NCBI GenBank assembly: GCA_003344405.1
Contig: NOWV01000076.1
Location: 283,380 to 347,379 of the forward strand
Source of the DNA: Trichoplax sp. H2
Lineage: Eukaryota > Placozoa > Uniplacotomia > Trichoplacea
DNA length: 64,000 bases
Direction of reading: 5' to 3'
Of this stretch, positions 38,120 to 51,457 are shown in pieces; position 1 is the stretch's first letter, and every line of letters begins with the position of its first letter. Made by a program: the position numbers and the translations under genes. The notes under the pieces were generated by a model. The model was not told the origin of the DNA. It saw nothing but the letters and a program-made list of their open reading frames with translations, and ran no database searches.

Positions 38120-38680
38120 TTTCAATTAGTCCACCCAGTAAGACAAGCTTTTATTCGTAATTAATGAGATTATTTCTTGTACGTCCATCTAATCTACTTA
38201 GTAACTTAGTAGGACAGTCTTTTATTCGTGATAAATGAGATTATTTCTTGTATGTCCATCTAGTTTACTTAATAAGACAAGCTTTTATTCGTGATTAATG
38301 GGATTATTTCTTGTATATCCACCTAGTCTACTCTGTAAGACAAACTTTTATTCGTGATTAGTCCGATTATTTCTTGTATGTCCATCTAGTTTACTCAGTA
38401 AGACAAGCTTTCATTCGGGAGATTGTTTTTTGCATGATCTATTTTCTCCATCTTTTCAACTAATCCTCTCCATAAGACAAGCTTTTATTCGTAATCAATG
38501 AGATTATTTCTTGCATCATCCATTTTTCCTGTCTTTTCAACTAATCCACTCAGCAAGACAAGCTTTTCTTCATAATTTATGAGATTATTTCATGTATCAT
38601 TATTTTTCTCCACCTTTTCAATTTTCCACTCTGTAAGACAAGTTTTTCTTCATGATGAATGAGATTATTTCTTGTATCAT
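38120..38680. repeat. Tandem repeat, unit about 63-85 bp, eight copies
   Basis: Each unit contains GTAAGACAAGCTTTTATTCG followed by T-ATTAATGAGATTATTTCTTG and a TCCATCTAGT or TTTTCAACTAATCCACT link. Anchors lie near 38141, 38211, 38274, 38337, 38401, 38466, 38547 and 38636. The first units are about 63 bp apart. Later ones are longer because of an inserted TTTTCTCCATCTTTTCAACT-like piece. The array ends about 500 bp upstream of the first CNBD2-like exon. Confidence 0.9.
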
Positions 38681-39178
38681 CAGTACAATTTAGTGATGAT
38701 GTTGTGTATTTAGTTGTTTTAGCTATTTTACTCTTAATTTATTAATCTCTTTATTCCATTGAATGTGTATTGATTTCATTTTATCCTTATCCACATTTTG
38801 AATATTATTCTACGCTATTCTTATTCTTTAGTCATCATCAATAGTAGATTATTGATGAGTTCCGTCGTTATTTTAAGACTATAGTGTTAGTTGACATCCA
38901 AATCTAAATTGTATAATGCATCAAATTCTTAATTGATGGTTGTTTAAATGGGAATTAAAATTACTACACTAGTGCCTTACTCGATGAAAGAAGAGTTATT
39001 GAAAGATTTTCAAAAGGAGTCAAAAAAGATATTGAAATAGTGTAAGTAAGATTTTATACAATTGTGAGGTGATATCTTAAATTTGGATTTTGAATTGATA
39101 TCGATCCCATTAGCGATTGACTGGATTGATGGTGAACGAATGATATTAGTGAGAATGAAAGATTAAAAGTTATTCCTA

Positions 39179-42100
39179 ATGAATTCAAGACCTTTACTAT
39201 CGCCATTAAGTCGATCACCTAATCCATCTTCCAATCGGAAAAGTCCTCGCCTCGATAAAAATCATCATTCTGGCTTACGCCGATCATTAAGGCCACTTTA
39301 TAACCCTACTTCCGATATCGACAGTCCTGAAATTCATCATCATCTTCATCATCTTGATTGGTATCGCAATCAAGAATTATCCACGCCAACAATCATACGA
39401 GGCTCTTTCTCCAGTTCACATCGAGGTAGTGTTAGATCGATAGCGGATGACTGTAGTACCGATGGAGAAGAGAAAAAGAAATTAATCAAGCCTTTGCGAT
39501 CCATTAGCAAACACCATCGTACCAGAAGTGGCACATTACCTTCCAATCCAAAGCGTTTTACGGTATATTATATTTATTGTACATGTCGACTTGTTTTATA
39601 ATAGATCAGTATTGCAAACAATTTCATCTTGGGCAATTTTTAAATTAGGGAAGGAATGGTGTATAGTAGTACAAATTTCCACCAGTCTGACATATTCAGT
39701 TGATCTTGTTTTGAAATAGTTTGCACAGATAGTTTATGACGCAGAATAGGGAGATTTCAATTTGCATAACGTTCAAGCTAAAATCGTTGTCCTATTTGAA
39801 ATGTGGTAGAATGAGTTATTCCATAGCAAGGAGTAGGACTCTAGTAAACCATAAAGGACAAACATCAATATTCCGTAGTCTATCGACAGAAAAAAAATAG
39901 TACAGAAACTTAACATAGAGAGATTTTGAGACTACTAAGAAAATCAGCGTAAGAATCAGATGGGATAATAGAACGATATTGAAAGAACGTCTATGATCAA
40001 GATGGCAAGATCGATTAGAAGAAGTTGATTAAAGAAATACACACAACGGCGCTAAAAAATGGCTATGATATGAAAAAGAAAAAGTTCGAGATCAGACAGG
40101 AATGATTTTCTAATTCAGTTCGAAAGGATTCTAGCAGCTAGAATGGTATTGACGGATGCTTCAAAGTAGCACATTCGATCCGATATATAGAAAAATTGGA
40201 TAGATGACTGCTTTTCTGCTTTTTTCATAATATAATATTATTGTTGGTTTTGAGATTCCTGTAGATCCAACTTGCTCACTACGAATCCATTCAAGGATTC
40301 TGTAGCCAACAGGAATGCCGACTACATTTCTCTAGTAGGGTAGAAACTTTAAATAGCTACGGTAAAATAGCATTTGCCACCTTCTATAAAGGTGTGAACG
40401 ATGTAAGAATACTTTATTCAACAAATAAATGGCTAAAAAAAGCTTCAGAAAATCGAAAATGCCATCGACCGTATTCGATAAACTACTTATGCAAGCTGAG
40501 AATCATGAGCATGGCGAATATGAATTCGTCTATGTCAACATGCAATTATTTTTTCAATAAACACCGTCGCTATGGAAAGAATAAGAATTGATTTTTTAAA
40601 TCATTTTATCTTCTACAAAGAGGTTTGATATTTTTTCCAGGAAATTTGGGCGATAAAAAACAGTATCTAAACTATATCAGAAATAGTATTGCTAGGCACT
40701 CGCCAAAACTAATATTACCTTGTCAGAAATCTGTTGAGCACATCTACGAATTTGTTTGTTTTAATACTGTGAAGAAATTGTCGATGCAAGGTGTTCTACT
40801 TAGGCAAAATAAAACTACTCCTGATCAATATCATGTATCGATACTTCTACATATCCTGAAAGAAGAAATGGCCATGATTAATTTAATATTGTCCAATACT
40901 ACTTCAATTCAGTCTTTTATAGAGGAGCTTGAACTTAAATAATCATAAAATAACTTTTTTTATTGTGGCTGGCATTTGGCTTTCAAATAATCATGACGTC
41001 AATAATTATTTCTCGGCTTATAATTAGTAATTTCATGGTTTAATATTTATTCCATTTTAATCATTTTTAATTTGCTGTATCACTAAAGGACAAAATTTTT
41101 TTCATTTTTTGTCGGAAATGATATCAAGACGGAATACTAAATGGATTATTGTTGTTGTTAGGCTAAGAAAAGATTTCGTAAAGCAACCAGATTTGTGTTA
41201 ATGGTAATCAAAATTAAATATGCAGCGATTCAAACCAATAAGTAAGTTATGTAGAGAAGATTATTTTACTTCAGCAAAGATCTTTTGCCGTTTATTACAC
41301 TATTTTCCGGCTATTCCATTATCATTCTCAACGTCTGGTACATTTCTATGCAATGTTAGTCCTTTGAATTTTAGATCAATATTGGATTTTAGGCTTTAAA
41401 TCAGATTGAAAAGAAATTATTAGAATAATATCAATCATCTATACTAAAATTATTCTCTTAAGAAGATATTAATTAGTAGAGATTTTAAGCCAACATCGAC
41501 CTTTAAGATTAGTCAGTATTATCTTGGCTGCGCTAAAACCAACAGAGTTATAAGAGTTGATAATTTAATTTCTCTCTTCATTAATTTATTTTCTCTTCTA
41601 AGCCAATCTTTAGTGCTAATATCGCATGACATCTCCATAGCTGAGATCTTTTCAAGTGCTCTTCCATTGAGGTGGTAGTATTCTGTGGTTTAATGATGCT
41701 AATACGAAGGCAATATTCTAACTTTATAAATTTCTATCCGTCCTTTAGTCGTATTTTCTTAGCAGTAGTTTAACAACTTAATCTAGCAGTATCCTTTCTC
41801 CTCTGTTTGATGGTCGTAATTTCTCCCTATCTTATTATTCATGATTTAGTTTTTGAATTGACTAATTTACGTTGTTAAAATGTTCTAAATCGCTTACCAT
41901 TATTAATTATTTATTTGAGATCATTAGTCGAAATGATAACTGTTTTTGCCGATATTTCCTTCATGAAAAATTAAAATTAGCTCTATGCCACTTGAAATTA
42001 TTATTGATTTGAAATAATATTAGTTTTTTGTAGACTTTGCCTTCATTCAAATTTCAATTAGCTCTATGGTATAAATGATATGACAAGAATAATTTACATT

Positions 42101-45100
42101 TTGACTTCGAGTAGAAGTGCAATAGATAGCAAACTGAATCACGTTGGTGCTTGTAGTCAAAGTTTCCTTATAAAATCAGTTATCACTTTGATTAATGACC
42201 CTTATACAGCTTTCCGATGTTGAAATCCCTTCGAATTTTACTTAAAGGATATTAGTTATTCACAGGCTTTTCCTTTATCCAAAATGGAATTAATTCTAAA
42301 GTGTCAATCATATTATAAGAATAATTCGTCGTTTTACTTCGCCTTAGATACAGTGCAGATTCTGATGAATTACCAATGGAGAATCAATTGGTCAAGAAAC
42401 CAGTCAAAGAATTAATTCGCACGCCAGGCTATTTCGTTTCTACTGGTAGCAGTTCCAAGCGAATGCCTACATTTGTATCGACAAATCGCCAAGTAACATT
42501 TGACTTTAAGCAATACAAGGCGAAGAGAGAGGTTATACAATTCCATTTCAACATTTTTTTCCTTAACGACTAATATCTCCAATCATGAAGCATAACATGC
42601 GCTAAAGTAGCGCCAAAATAGGATCATTTCTAACTTTCAAAGTTCATGACTAATCTTTCCTATTTTATTTTATTGGATTATAGATGGTGCTTAATAAAGA
42701 AGTCAAATTGGCCTTAAGTCAGTCACCACAGAATAGAGGCAAAGAACAACTGCAAATGGTCAGTATTTTTTCCGCCATATTAATCTTTCCCTTAGCCAAT
42801 TGCCGCTTAACATTATATTAGTCTTGATTTCGCGGATAAAATACAATAATGATTAAGTTAATTGCGAAGTCACTTGATTTCTAGTTCTATTATAACCCGC
42901 CATTTTATGGGATAAGTATAGCGTTCTAGAGAGCAAATGAATTAATTCGTTACCTATATGGTCCATTCCGATTAGTTTTTCATTTTATGGAATAAAAAAA
43001 ATCACTTTTTTATTGTCGGGATTTGGAATAGATTTTATTTGCGCTTCAAACATTGGAATGTTTTTCCGAATATCCTCTTGATGTCCAACGAGAAATATGC
43101 CGTGTTGGCTGGCTATTAGAGTAAGTGAAAGAGTTTAATTTTATTTCATAGCTTTTACTGCACTTACATCAGTTAAGATGCTTCTCAAGTATCTAATGAT
43201 GAATGATGAAACTGAAAGCGAAAGTCTTGAGGTGAAAACTGAGCAGTTTTTACTTTGCCAAATGAGACCTTGCGAAAAATTTATTTCCAAACTTTCCCAC
43301 ATCACTGCAGTCTATTAGATATAGGCATTAATGTTCATATTGGAATACTACTCTACTCCAACTTGAGAAATGTCATTAATGACCGTCTGCAATTTACCTG
43401 TAAGGAAACAGCGAGGAAGAATTAAGGCATTATAAATGCTAAATTTTTATATTAAATTAGCGGGATGATCAATTATTCAATTTCTGCCGCCTCAGATCAG
43501 ATCTTGAGAACGAGATTACGGTTAATAAAATCTTACTTGAGCGTAGGAAATTTATTATTGATTTCGTGCTAAAGTATATCTCCAGTTTTTAATCTACAAT
43601 CATAGCCTAATTTCGAGGTAGAACTAAGCCATAGCCTACCAGAGAACCATGAATCAAGCTATTTTAATGAATCCGATCGATAGTAAAGTTTGGATAATAA
43701 CTAGCTATCAAACTAACCATATATGTAGAGTCGTAATCGTAAATCTGTATCATAGACTAAATGTTGAAAATAAGACCATCAATTACTGAAAATCGATCGA
43801 ATTATGATATGAAACTTGAGTAATCATTATTCGTGCAGTGTCACAGTTTAGCTAATAAGTGCTACCCGTAGATGGAGATTAATATCGCTCATATCAAATT
43901 GATTTTGTTATGGGAGTCTTCTTAGCTAAAGATCTAGCGAGATGGAATGAGTCAAGAATTTGATTTTCCATGTGAAATGTAAAATATTCAGATAATTCCT
44001 TATACAATTGAGTTAATTTTAATAGAAATAGAAATTGAGTTAGAATACACATAAATCAAGCATTGCTCGAAAAGCAAGTTATTTTAAATTAATTGCTAAC
44101 CAAATTCCAATGGGCATTATAGAGTTTTACCGGAGCAAACACTCATCCGTCAAGGATATCCAGCGAGCTATTTTTATATCATCATTTCAGGAATGGGTTT
44201 GTATCATCATCTTATTCGAATTAATTTATAGTAGCCTAAGTAAGCAACCTATCTTGCTTTTGAAAATTTGAACAGTATAGTTATACCGGTATATCATAAG
44301 CTTTTCAGTTTAGCTAGCGATGTTAATAAATTGTTGCTACATCTCAAAATTTCGCAGTTACATTTAGTTCTATACTTGCTTTGATAATAATAGATATTTC
44401 TTGTAAAGTGGATAGCATTTAATTGCTATTTAATTCGCTATACTGCAATATAGATCGATGAGGTTCAGTATCACTAACTTTCAGTAGATACGTAAGAATT
44501 AAGTATAACAGTAAGATGGTACATCATTGCATAAATCCATAAATTTGATAAACTTTTCTGCTGCAATGATTTAGCTAAAGTCACGCAATACAAGCCTAAT
44601 GCCCTATTTCAGGGAGGAGGATTATCAGCTGATATTGCAACTTTATCGCGAGGGCAAACTTTTGGGGTAAGGTCTGATTTATTGGAATTTTGTTCACTTT
44701 ATCATTGCAACCATATATTTAAGCACCAAGAATTTGGCTGTCTACTTTTGCTATAGACTATTTTCCTACGAATTAATCGCATACAGTTATAGTGTACATC
44801 AGTCGATAAATTACATTCATTATCCAATACTATCTTGAATAGTTTATTTTAAAAATTTTATTTCAAATTTCATTGATGGGTTAGGAAACTGCTTTATTAT
44901 ATCGAAGAAAGCGAGAATATACAATTACATGCGTAGAAAAAATGCAGCTAATTGCAATTGATGGCGATGTAAGAGATAATTGATACGTGCTCTACTAAAC
45001 TGATAGAGAAAATAGAATTCGACTTGATTAGATTTTAGTGCACATTATTATACGAACCCCTAATAATAAGTGTCACAGTATCATTAGTAGTGCAGGTTAA

Positions 45101-48100
45101 ATTACTCTACTTATTAAAAAATGATAATCCTTAAAAATTAACGGCATAGAAGGGCTAGTAAGGCAAAAGCTATGCTATCCTTATATTTAACTATTGCAGT
45201 GTATTTATATAATATGCAATTATTTACTCGACAGGATTTTAACGCCATCTTTTTGCGAGAAAAGGAAGGCCAAGCTGCAGAATATATCCAAATTTGCTCG
45301 TAAGTCGTTAAGATATTAGTTATGTGGCTATAATTTTGTTTGGATAGAAGTCTATCATCGCTTGTAGGTGATTGTATTTGCTATTGCAACGGGGCTATTA
45401 AAGTGTCCCTTACTAAATTACATTTTGTTAACTAAATTATACTTCTGCTACTGTCAATACTCCGTTATTTATGTTGTACGATAGCTCATTCGGATGGCAT
45501 TATACTTGATAAACCTTTATTCATTGATAGGAATTCGGCTTATTTTCCTTTGAGAATTTCTAATGTTAATGCTTCTTCTACTTTATAATTCACTTTTGAT
45601 TTTCTATTTCCATACTATTTAAGTTGCTGTCATTGCCTCCATATAATAACATGCCCTCAGTTAATAAGAAATAATACTAGACCATCTTTAGCTTTGCATA
45701 TTTAAGTGATTGAAAGCTTTAACCTCAGCTTTAAAACTAATATTGCGCCTCGTAATTTCGTAATACTTGTAAGTAAGCATTAGTTTAAAATAGAACGGCT
45801 ATATTATGACTTGAAAATACGATTATACTCTGGCAATTCTTGCATCGATCGCTGATTTTAAACAGCTAATGGATAGTTTTAGATTTCTAAGTTAAGGATA
45901 GGCATTATTACAACTTTTAACATTCATGACATCATCTTTTACCAACCTAGTCAACTAGAATGTATGAAGAACTGGCCAATCGAAAAGTTAACATTGCATC
46001 CAGATAACTGCAAGCTTCATTACTTTAGGTATGGCTCTACTGTTGATGATTAATTATTATAGAAACTGAACGGATTTTAATTTTGCAATTAAATTTTGAA
46101 TAAACATGATCAGAAGAGGATGTGTGATCGTTGAGGATAGCAAGTTATCGGATTGGATCTATGTTATTCGTTCGGTAAGTTATGAAACATTTATTGTTTC
46201 TTTCCGTTAAATAATAGCATCGAAGTAGTGGTAACCATATAATATTATATTTTGAAATAAATCAAAGTAATTTTTAATGGAAAAATGGGTTGCGTAATAC
46301 GTATTGGTAGTGTATTAAAATAATTAAATTACATATGCATAAATTAGCGTTATAGTTACTTATTTATTGCATGTTTGATAATAAGTATTACAGCTGTATA
46401 AGCTTATCGCAGTTAATTTTCTTTCAAGAATTGGTAACGTTATCAGTTAAAATAATCAATAAATTACGGTAAAGTAATATTATAATATGTTCGATCTACT
46501 TGGTGTGAAAATTTTTAGCTTAATAAGCATCCAAAATTTCATTATTTAGGGATCTTGTAGTGTTGTCGTTAAGATGAAACCGACAAAACCATACTTTAAC
46601 AAGAAAAAGACAAACAATAACCAACTGAATAATCTCGGAGAATGCTTGCTACCAAGCCTGCTGCCATATTTAAAAAATAATAAAGGTAAAAATAACGCAG
46701 ATAGCTTAAACATCAATTGGAAAATTTCAGCAGTGTATTTAAGGATATAAAATTTTTATTTAAATTGTTAACATGAACGCACGGTGTGTCTATTTTCATC
46801 GGTTTTAACCAGTATTATGAAGCTACTACTTTCTGACCATTTTTTAATGGTTAATTTTCTTAATATATCTTACCGTACAATCATGGAGTTAATATTGTTT
46901 GCCATCTAAGCTATTATGATTTAGTTTCAGCTACAATTATCATCATAATAAAATTTAGCAGGCAAAATACCTAGGCAATTAAAAAATAAATAATTTAATG
47001 TCTAGTATCATTTATGTCATTTGCTATTATTATTTGAACTTATCAATCTGGCAATAATTAAAATGTGGACATGAAAACCACCTCAAACATTATTTTAAAT
47101 TTCCAAATTGAGTCATACCACTACTCATTTAGTAATCCCGTCGGATAGTAATCGTAACGGTAAACTACATGCTGCATAGTTTAAAGTATGCCTTACTGAC
47201 TGTTCAAGTAATATCATATAACCCTAACCCTAATCTAAAACTCAATAAAAACGTAGAATCACCAAAAGATGATGAAGACGAAGCCCTTTCGGAGAAAAAT
47301 GCTAATTATCCTGCTGTTACGAAGATATCATCGTTACAAGATAACCAAATTGATAAAACTGAAAAGGTCGGTATACAACTTTGGCTAGTCTATTAATTTA
47401 GGTAATTTCTTAAATATTAACATTTTGTTGCAGCCCAAATTGAGCAGAATGAAACCTTCTAGAACATTAAATGGTTAGTTTTTATGATATAAGTGTAAGG
47501 TGTCATTATAGTGATAGATCTATGCAATGAAAAGGTATAAAAACAGCTTAAAATATTACTAAGAAAAACCTTAATGACAGATATTAGCGTTGCCATCGGC
47601 AAGCCAGTCATTGGCACTGGAAATGATGATTCGGAAAATAACCAGGCCGTTCATCATGCTTCATTACATGGAAGCTTTTATCATACTCAAATTAAAGGCG
47701 ATTCTTTTGATAATGGTATTGTAAAACTAACTAGTGTAGAGCATACGGCTGAAAATGAAGGCAATAATACACGAAAATTGAATCGAAGGCGTGCCTTGAG
47801 CTTGAAGGTAATGCGATCAGTAAAACGTATTCTAATCGTAAGTAATACTAATAATGAATATTCACAATTAATCTATTTACACATTCTTTTCTGTGTTATA
47901 TTAGGCTATAAAAACCTGCCCTGAGGTAGATGAAATAGAAAGCGAACGAAATTTTATCAACAGTCAAATTAATAACAACGAACGCCATATTGTCGTTCAA
48001 ATTGAGCTGCTAAAGCCTAAGGATTGCTTTGTGAGTTGACTTTACTGCGCATTCTTTTATTGAATTCCGAGTTGCATAAAGTTTTTATGAGCTTGGCTTT

Positions 48101-48692
48101 ATGTATCAGTTCAATTTTAATCATATACTTCATTTTCATTAATATATAGAGAAGTTGTAGTACTGTAACAATCTTTCACCAAATCGTTGCTTTTGTTAGC
48201 TCTTAGTATTAATCGATTAATCAGACATGGAATGTTGCGTTGACTGTTAGGGATTATCTACTCTGGAGGTTGACAAGGGTGTAATAATTGATAGACCATC
48301 CTTATCGCTTGTTAGTAATGGTTCCGAATGTATTATGATATCGAAAGAATTCTACCTGCGTTATGCCAATGACGACGTTAAAAGCTATTTAAGAAGTCAA
48401 GTGAGTAAATTAAATATTTCTAAAATTTTTATCTTCTTACAGCTATTTGCGAACTTTTCATGCAGCCATTTCGAAATATTTTGCTATTTATACAGTAGAC
48501 TACATATATACAATACGATAAATATTTATGGAGTGCAGTTCATTCTAATGTCTAAATTCTTTAAAATAGATCGAGTCATATCCGAGTGAGGACAGCCTCC
48601 AGCAGATGTGGCAAGATGCAACAAACTGGAAAGCTTATAAGAACAAAATGCTGGAAATTTCCAGATGCCACCAATATAAGCGATTATATTAA
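39179..48692 (+). CDS. CNBD2: Cyclic nucleotide-binding domain protein, CNBD2-like
   Basis: Eighteen plus-strand exons: 39179-39562 (provisional start), 41162-41241, 42348-42531, 42684-42758, 43032-43120, 44123-44196, 44575-44666, 44885-44968, 45235-45299, 45951-46028, 46114-46174, 46550-46685, 47209-47366, 47434-47473, 47581-47837, 47905-48030, 48251-48400 and 48570-48692. They give about 751 residues. Exon 1 codes a Ser/Arg/His-rich basic arm; next comes AKKRFRKATRFVLMVIKI. The cNMP fold (~245-360) shows LIRQGYPASYFYIIISGM and the phosphate-cassette region FGETALLYRRKREYT. A second, CNB-like half has KLSDWIYVIRSGSCSVVVKM. The C-terminal half reads VVQIELLKPKDCF and SNGSECIMISKEFYLRY, as in human CNBD2. 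Mouse CNBD2 binds cAMP and is needed for sperm flagellum formation; a ciliary role here is inferred. Whether exon 1 joins 41162 directly, or belongs with the segment at 40265, is unresolved. The acceptor at 47209 is also approximate. Confidence 0.86.
40265..40942 (+). CDS. Unassigned coding segment inside the CNBD2-like intron 1
   Basis: Two plus-strand pieces fit together: 40265-40391 (acceptor CTGTAG, donor AAAG|GTGTGA) and 40642-40942 (acceptor TTTTTTCCAG), closing on TAA. Joined, they encode about 143 residues, including LNSYGKIAFATFYKG and NLGDKKQYLNYIRNSIARHS and ending SFIEELELK. The composition is globular and helical-looking, with a good polypyrimidine acceptor, so it looks real. I do not recognise the family. 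The upstream exon could be 39179-39562 (phase fits), which would make this a separate gene or an alternative 3' end ahead of CNBD2. Its TAA excludes it from the main CNBD2 reading frame. Confidence 0.4.
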
Positions 48693-49028
48693 TATAATAA
48701 GTTATTTCTCATTTATGCTGTACTCTATCACATTGTATTATATGTATAAAATGAACCACAGCTGAACCAAGACAGATATAAAAGTGTGTTGATTAATCAT
48801 TTCTCAATATATTTTACAGCAACTAAATTATTGAAACTCGCTTAAGTCAATCATTAGATTTGATAGTCTAACAGTCTTCTCCCGTGTTGTAATTATTTAT
48901 TTCTCTTTGACTTTATTTTACAAGTAAATAAAAATTGGCTTTTACAGATACAACATTATCAGCTAGCTTCTGTTCTTACATTCTCCTTTATATCAAATAT
49001 TCCGGCGAGCTAAAATAGATAATATATA

Positions 49029-51457
49029 TCAAACAAATTTTATTTCATCGCGTTCCAATTCATGGAATATTTTAAATCTGTAAATTATTCGCTGGAATGC
49101 ATTACTACATATTGTCACTACCTTGGCCTTATGTGTTTTCCCTATGGCTAATTTAGGAAGTCCACGATTTAGACTTTCCAACATAACACAGGCTTTACAT
49201 ATGCTTTGACTAGAAATATAGCCGCATTTTGAGCAAGTTCCTAAGATAAGAAATATCATTTATAACGGTCAGGGTTGCAAAAATGTCACATTTAACACAA
49301 CGGCTTTAACTTCTAATATGCGTACCTTGTTCTGGCATTTTAACTTCCTTTTTAATGGACATTCTTTCTCCAGAGTGAATTATATCTAATATACAAGATG
49401 AATGATTCGCTTACCAAAAATATAAATTTCAGTTCATATATAATTAATGCTCAGAAAAACATTCCAGTAAACAGACCAACAATCGAAGATGGACGAATAG
49501 ATTCCAAGTCTTTCAAATAAGCCCTAGCGTAGCCTCTAGAAATCAAGAAAAACTTCATAGTTAATAAATTTTGAAAAGCCTTCAGACTTGGATAACCGTC
49601 AATTTATTTCATAGTTGTGCCTACCCTACCTATAAGCATTTGGTGAATAAACACATTCGGTGGAAAAATAGTCTAATTTTTTAAAATATGCATACCTAGA
49701 TGGAAAATTTTTTAAATATACAGTACACTTAAGGTTTTGAAATCAATAGCTATTGATTCACCTGTAGATTTTCAATACTACAGTAGTTATCGTTGTTATT
49801 GTCGTAGCAGTTAAATATATGTCAAGTAATCTCACTGAACTCACATAACGATTTCCTTTTCGTAAGTATATTTAAAAGGTTTGCATCTGGGAAGTGCTCC
49901 TTCAGTCCCCTATTACCATACAATATATTAAATTCTATTTCTAATTTTCACCATAAACGGTGTGACATATCAGAGACAACATTAGCAAGTATTTGCAAAA
50001 AATTTAGACCAATCAAGTTCGTCTTTCAACCCGTAGCAATCAAGTGTAATTATGAAATTACTACTTACTGTCATGATCGCTGTACATCTTCGAAGTCTTG
50101 CAATATCGCCTCTCAAAACTATATAGATGTCATAAAATGTTAAATCCATTATTATTAGAGTAAATGTTGGAGTTTAGCATAATCGTGATTAGCCATGCTC
50201 CTAAATATGCAATGATTATAGTCATCTAAACTTCCGAATACTGTCATGGTGTGCAGATATACAAAGCTAGTAAAAGTGACGGTACTACATTAAGCATAGA
50301 TAAAACAAGGTAGTAGTCCAAGTTTATTTTAGGTTAGCGGTAAAGTAAAACTTGTCATACCATTCATTAATACGGTTTCAGCAACATCGTCGGCGTTATG
50401 ACCTATCAAATCAGTTTTAGCTCATTTTAGTGGTTATTAAGTAATGGACTATCATACTAAGGTGAAATATTAGCATACCTGTGACGATTTTATCTGCTTT
50501 TACAAGCATGGCACCCCGATCAAGAGCTTGCCTACGAAAAACACCACAGAAAGTACAGTTGTTTTTCATGCCAATTTTCTGTACAATTGCATCCATGGTC
50601 CATCCATAAAGCTCCTAGATTTTTGAAACAGAGAATGAATAATTGATTAAACTATTGTAACTAAGTAAATGAATACTAATGTAGCGAGATTTGCCTTGCT
50701 GAAGATAGCATCGAATGTGTCATATTAGAAATCATAATCTATTACCTCATAAGATACAATTTTCAAGGGTAACTGATATTGCTGCTGATTGCGTTTGACT
50801 GTCTATCGTCATAAAATATATAAAAGCAGAAATTTACTCGTCCCAGCCTACTATACAGTAGAGATTTCTTTGACCTACTGGGTATATCAGGATGTACATA
50901 AAGAGTAGTAAAAGGATAATGTTGCTTTCAAGATAGTTACCTCAAGCGAATCATCTCTATATCCAGTGATACCCTCATCCACCGAGAGTAAAACTAAATT
51001 GATTCCATAATTGTGTCTTTCATTTAGTAACTTTAGAACGTAGGCCAACACAGTAGAATCTATCGCATAAAATCAAGCAAAGTATTGATGTATGAATTTA
51101 AAAATCGTGATCTTCGCCAACTAAAAGGATTCTAAATCTAAACTTTTCTATCCTTTCCTTAATTAACCTTTTCCTCCAGAAGCTCCAACAGCAACAGACT
51201 CCCCAGGCTGAAATAATTTATTATTGACTATAGTACGATGGATTTCGTCTTCAAACGCCTGATAGAAACATTCTAAGCATAATTTTTCAGCCTACCATTA
51301 TAAACGATCGCAAATGCGTTAGTTCTCCAATCTCTTTAATCAAGATTGGTTGTAAAACAGCTAGATTTTATATACATTCTTCACTTCCAATTCTTACCGT
51401 TTTGGGCCTTTTTAATTTTGCTCTTCGATTGCAATCGTTAGTACAAGTCACAGGCAT
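49029..51457 (-). CDS. CTU1: Cytosolic tRNA 2-thiolation protein 1
   Basis: Adenylates and thiolates U34 of tRNA-Lys/Gln/Glu with CTU2, using sulfur relayed by URM1. Twelve minus-strand exons: 51398-51457, 51168-51291, 50941-51059, 50746-50802, 50479-50614, 50361-50402, 50069-50118, 49845-49909, 49630-49695, 49477-49535, 49326-49385 and 49029-49240. They give about 349 residues (human 348). Seen: N-terminal zinc site C5-x3-C9 with C25-x2-C28, PP-loop SGGKDST at ~58-64, [12 protein letters not shown], catalytic C140-T-F-C143 followed by [54 protein letters not shown], and the C-terminal C282-x2-C285/C294-x2-C297 zinc site followed by [12 protein letters not shown]. All expected cysteines are present. 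The last ~35 residues after LAIGK are not conserved; the true end could be spliced. Convergent with CNBD2. Confidence 0.96.

Noticed and set aside
40394-40591. Open frame reading on from exon 40265 past the donor
   Set aside because: It is intron read-through: it crosses consensus donors and turns into AT-rich low-complexity peptide. The downstream exon fits only when spliced from 40391.
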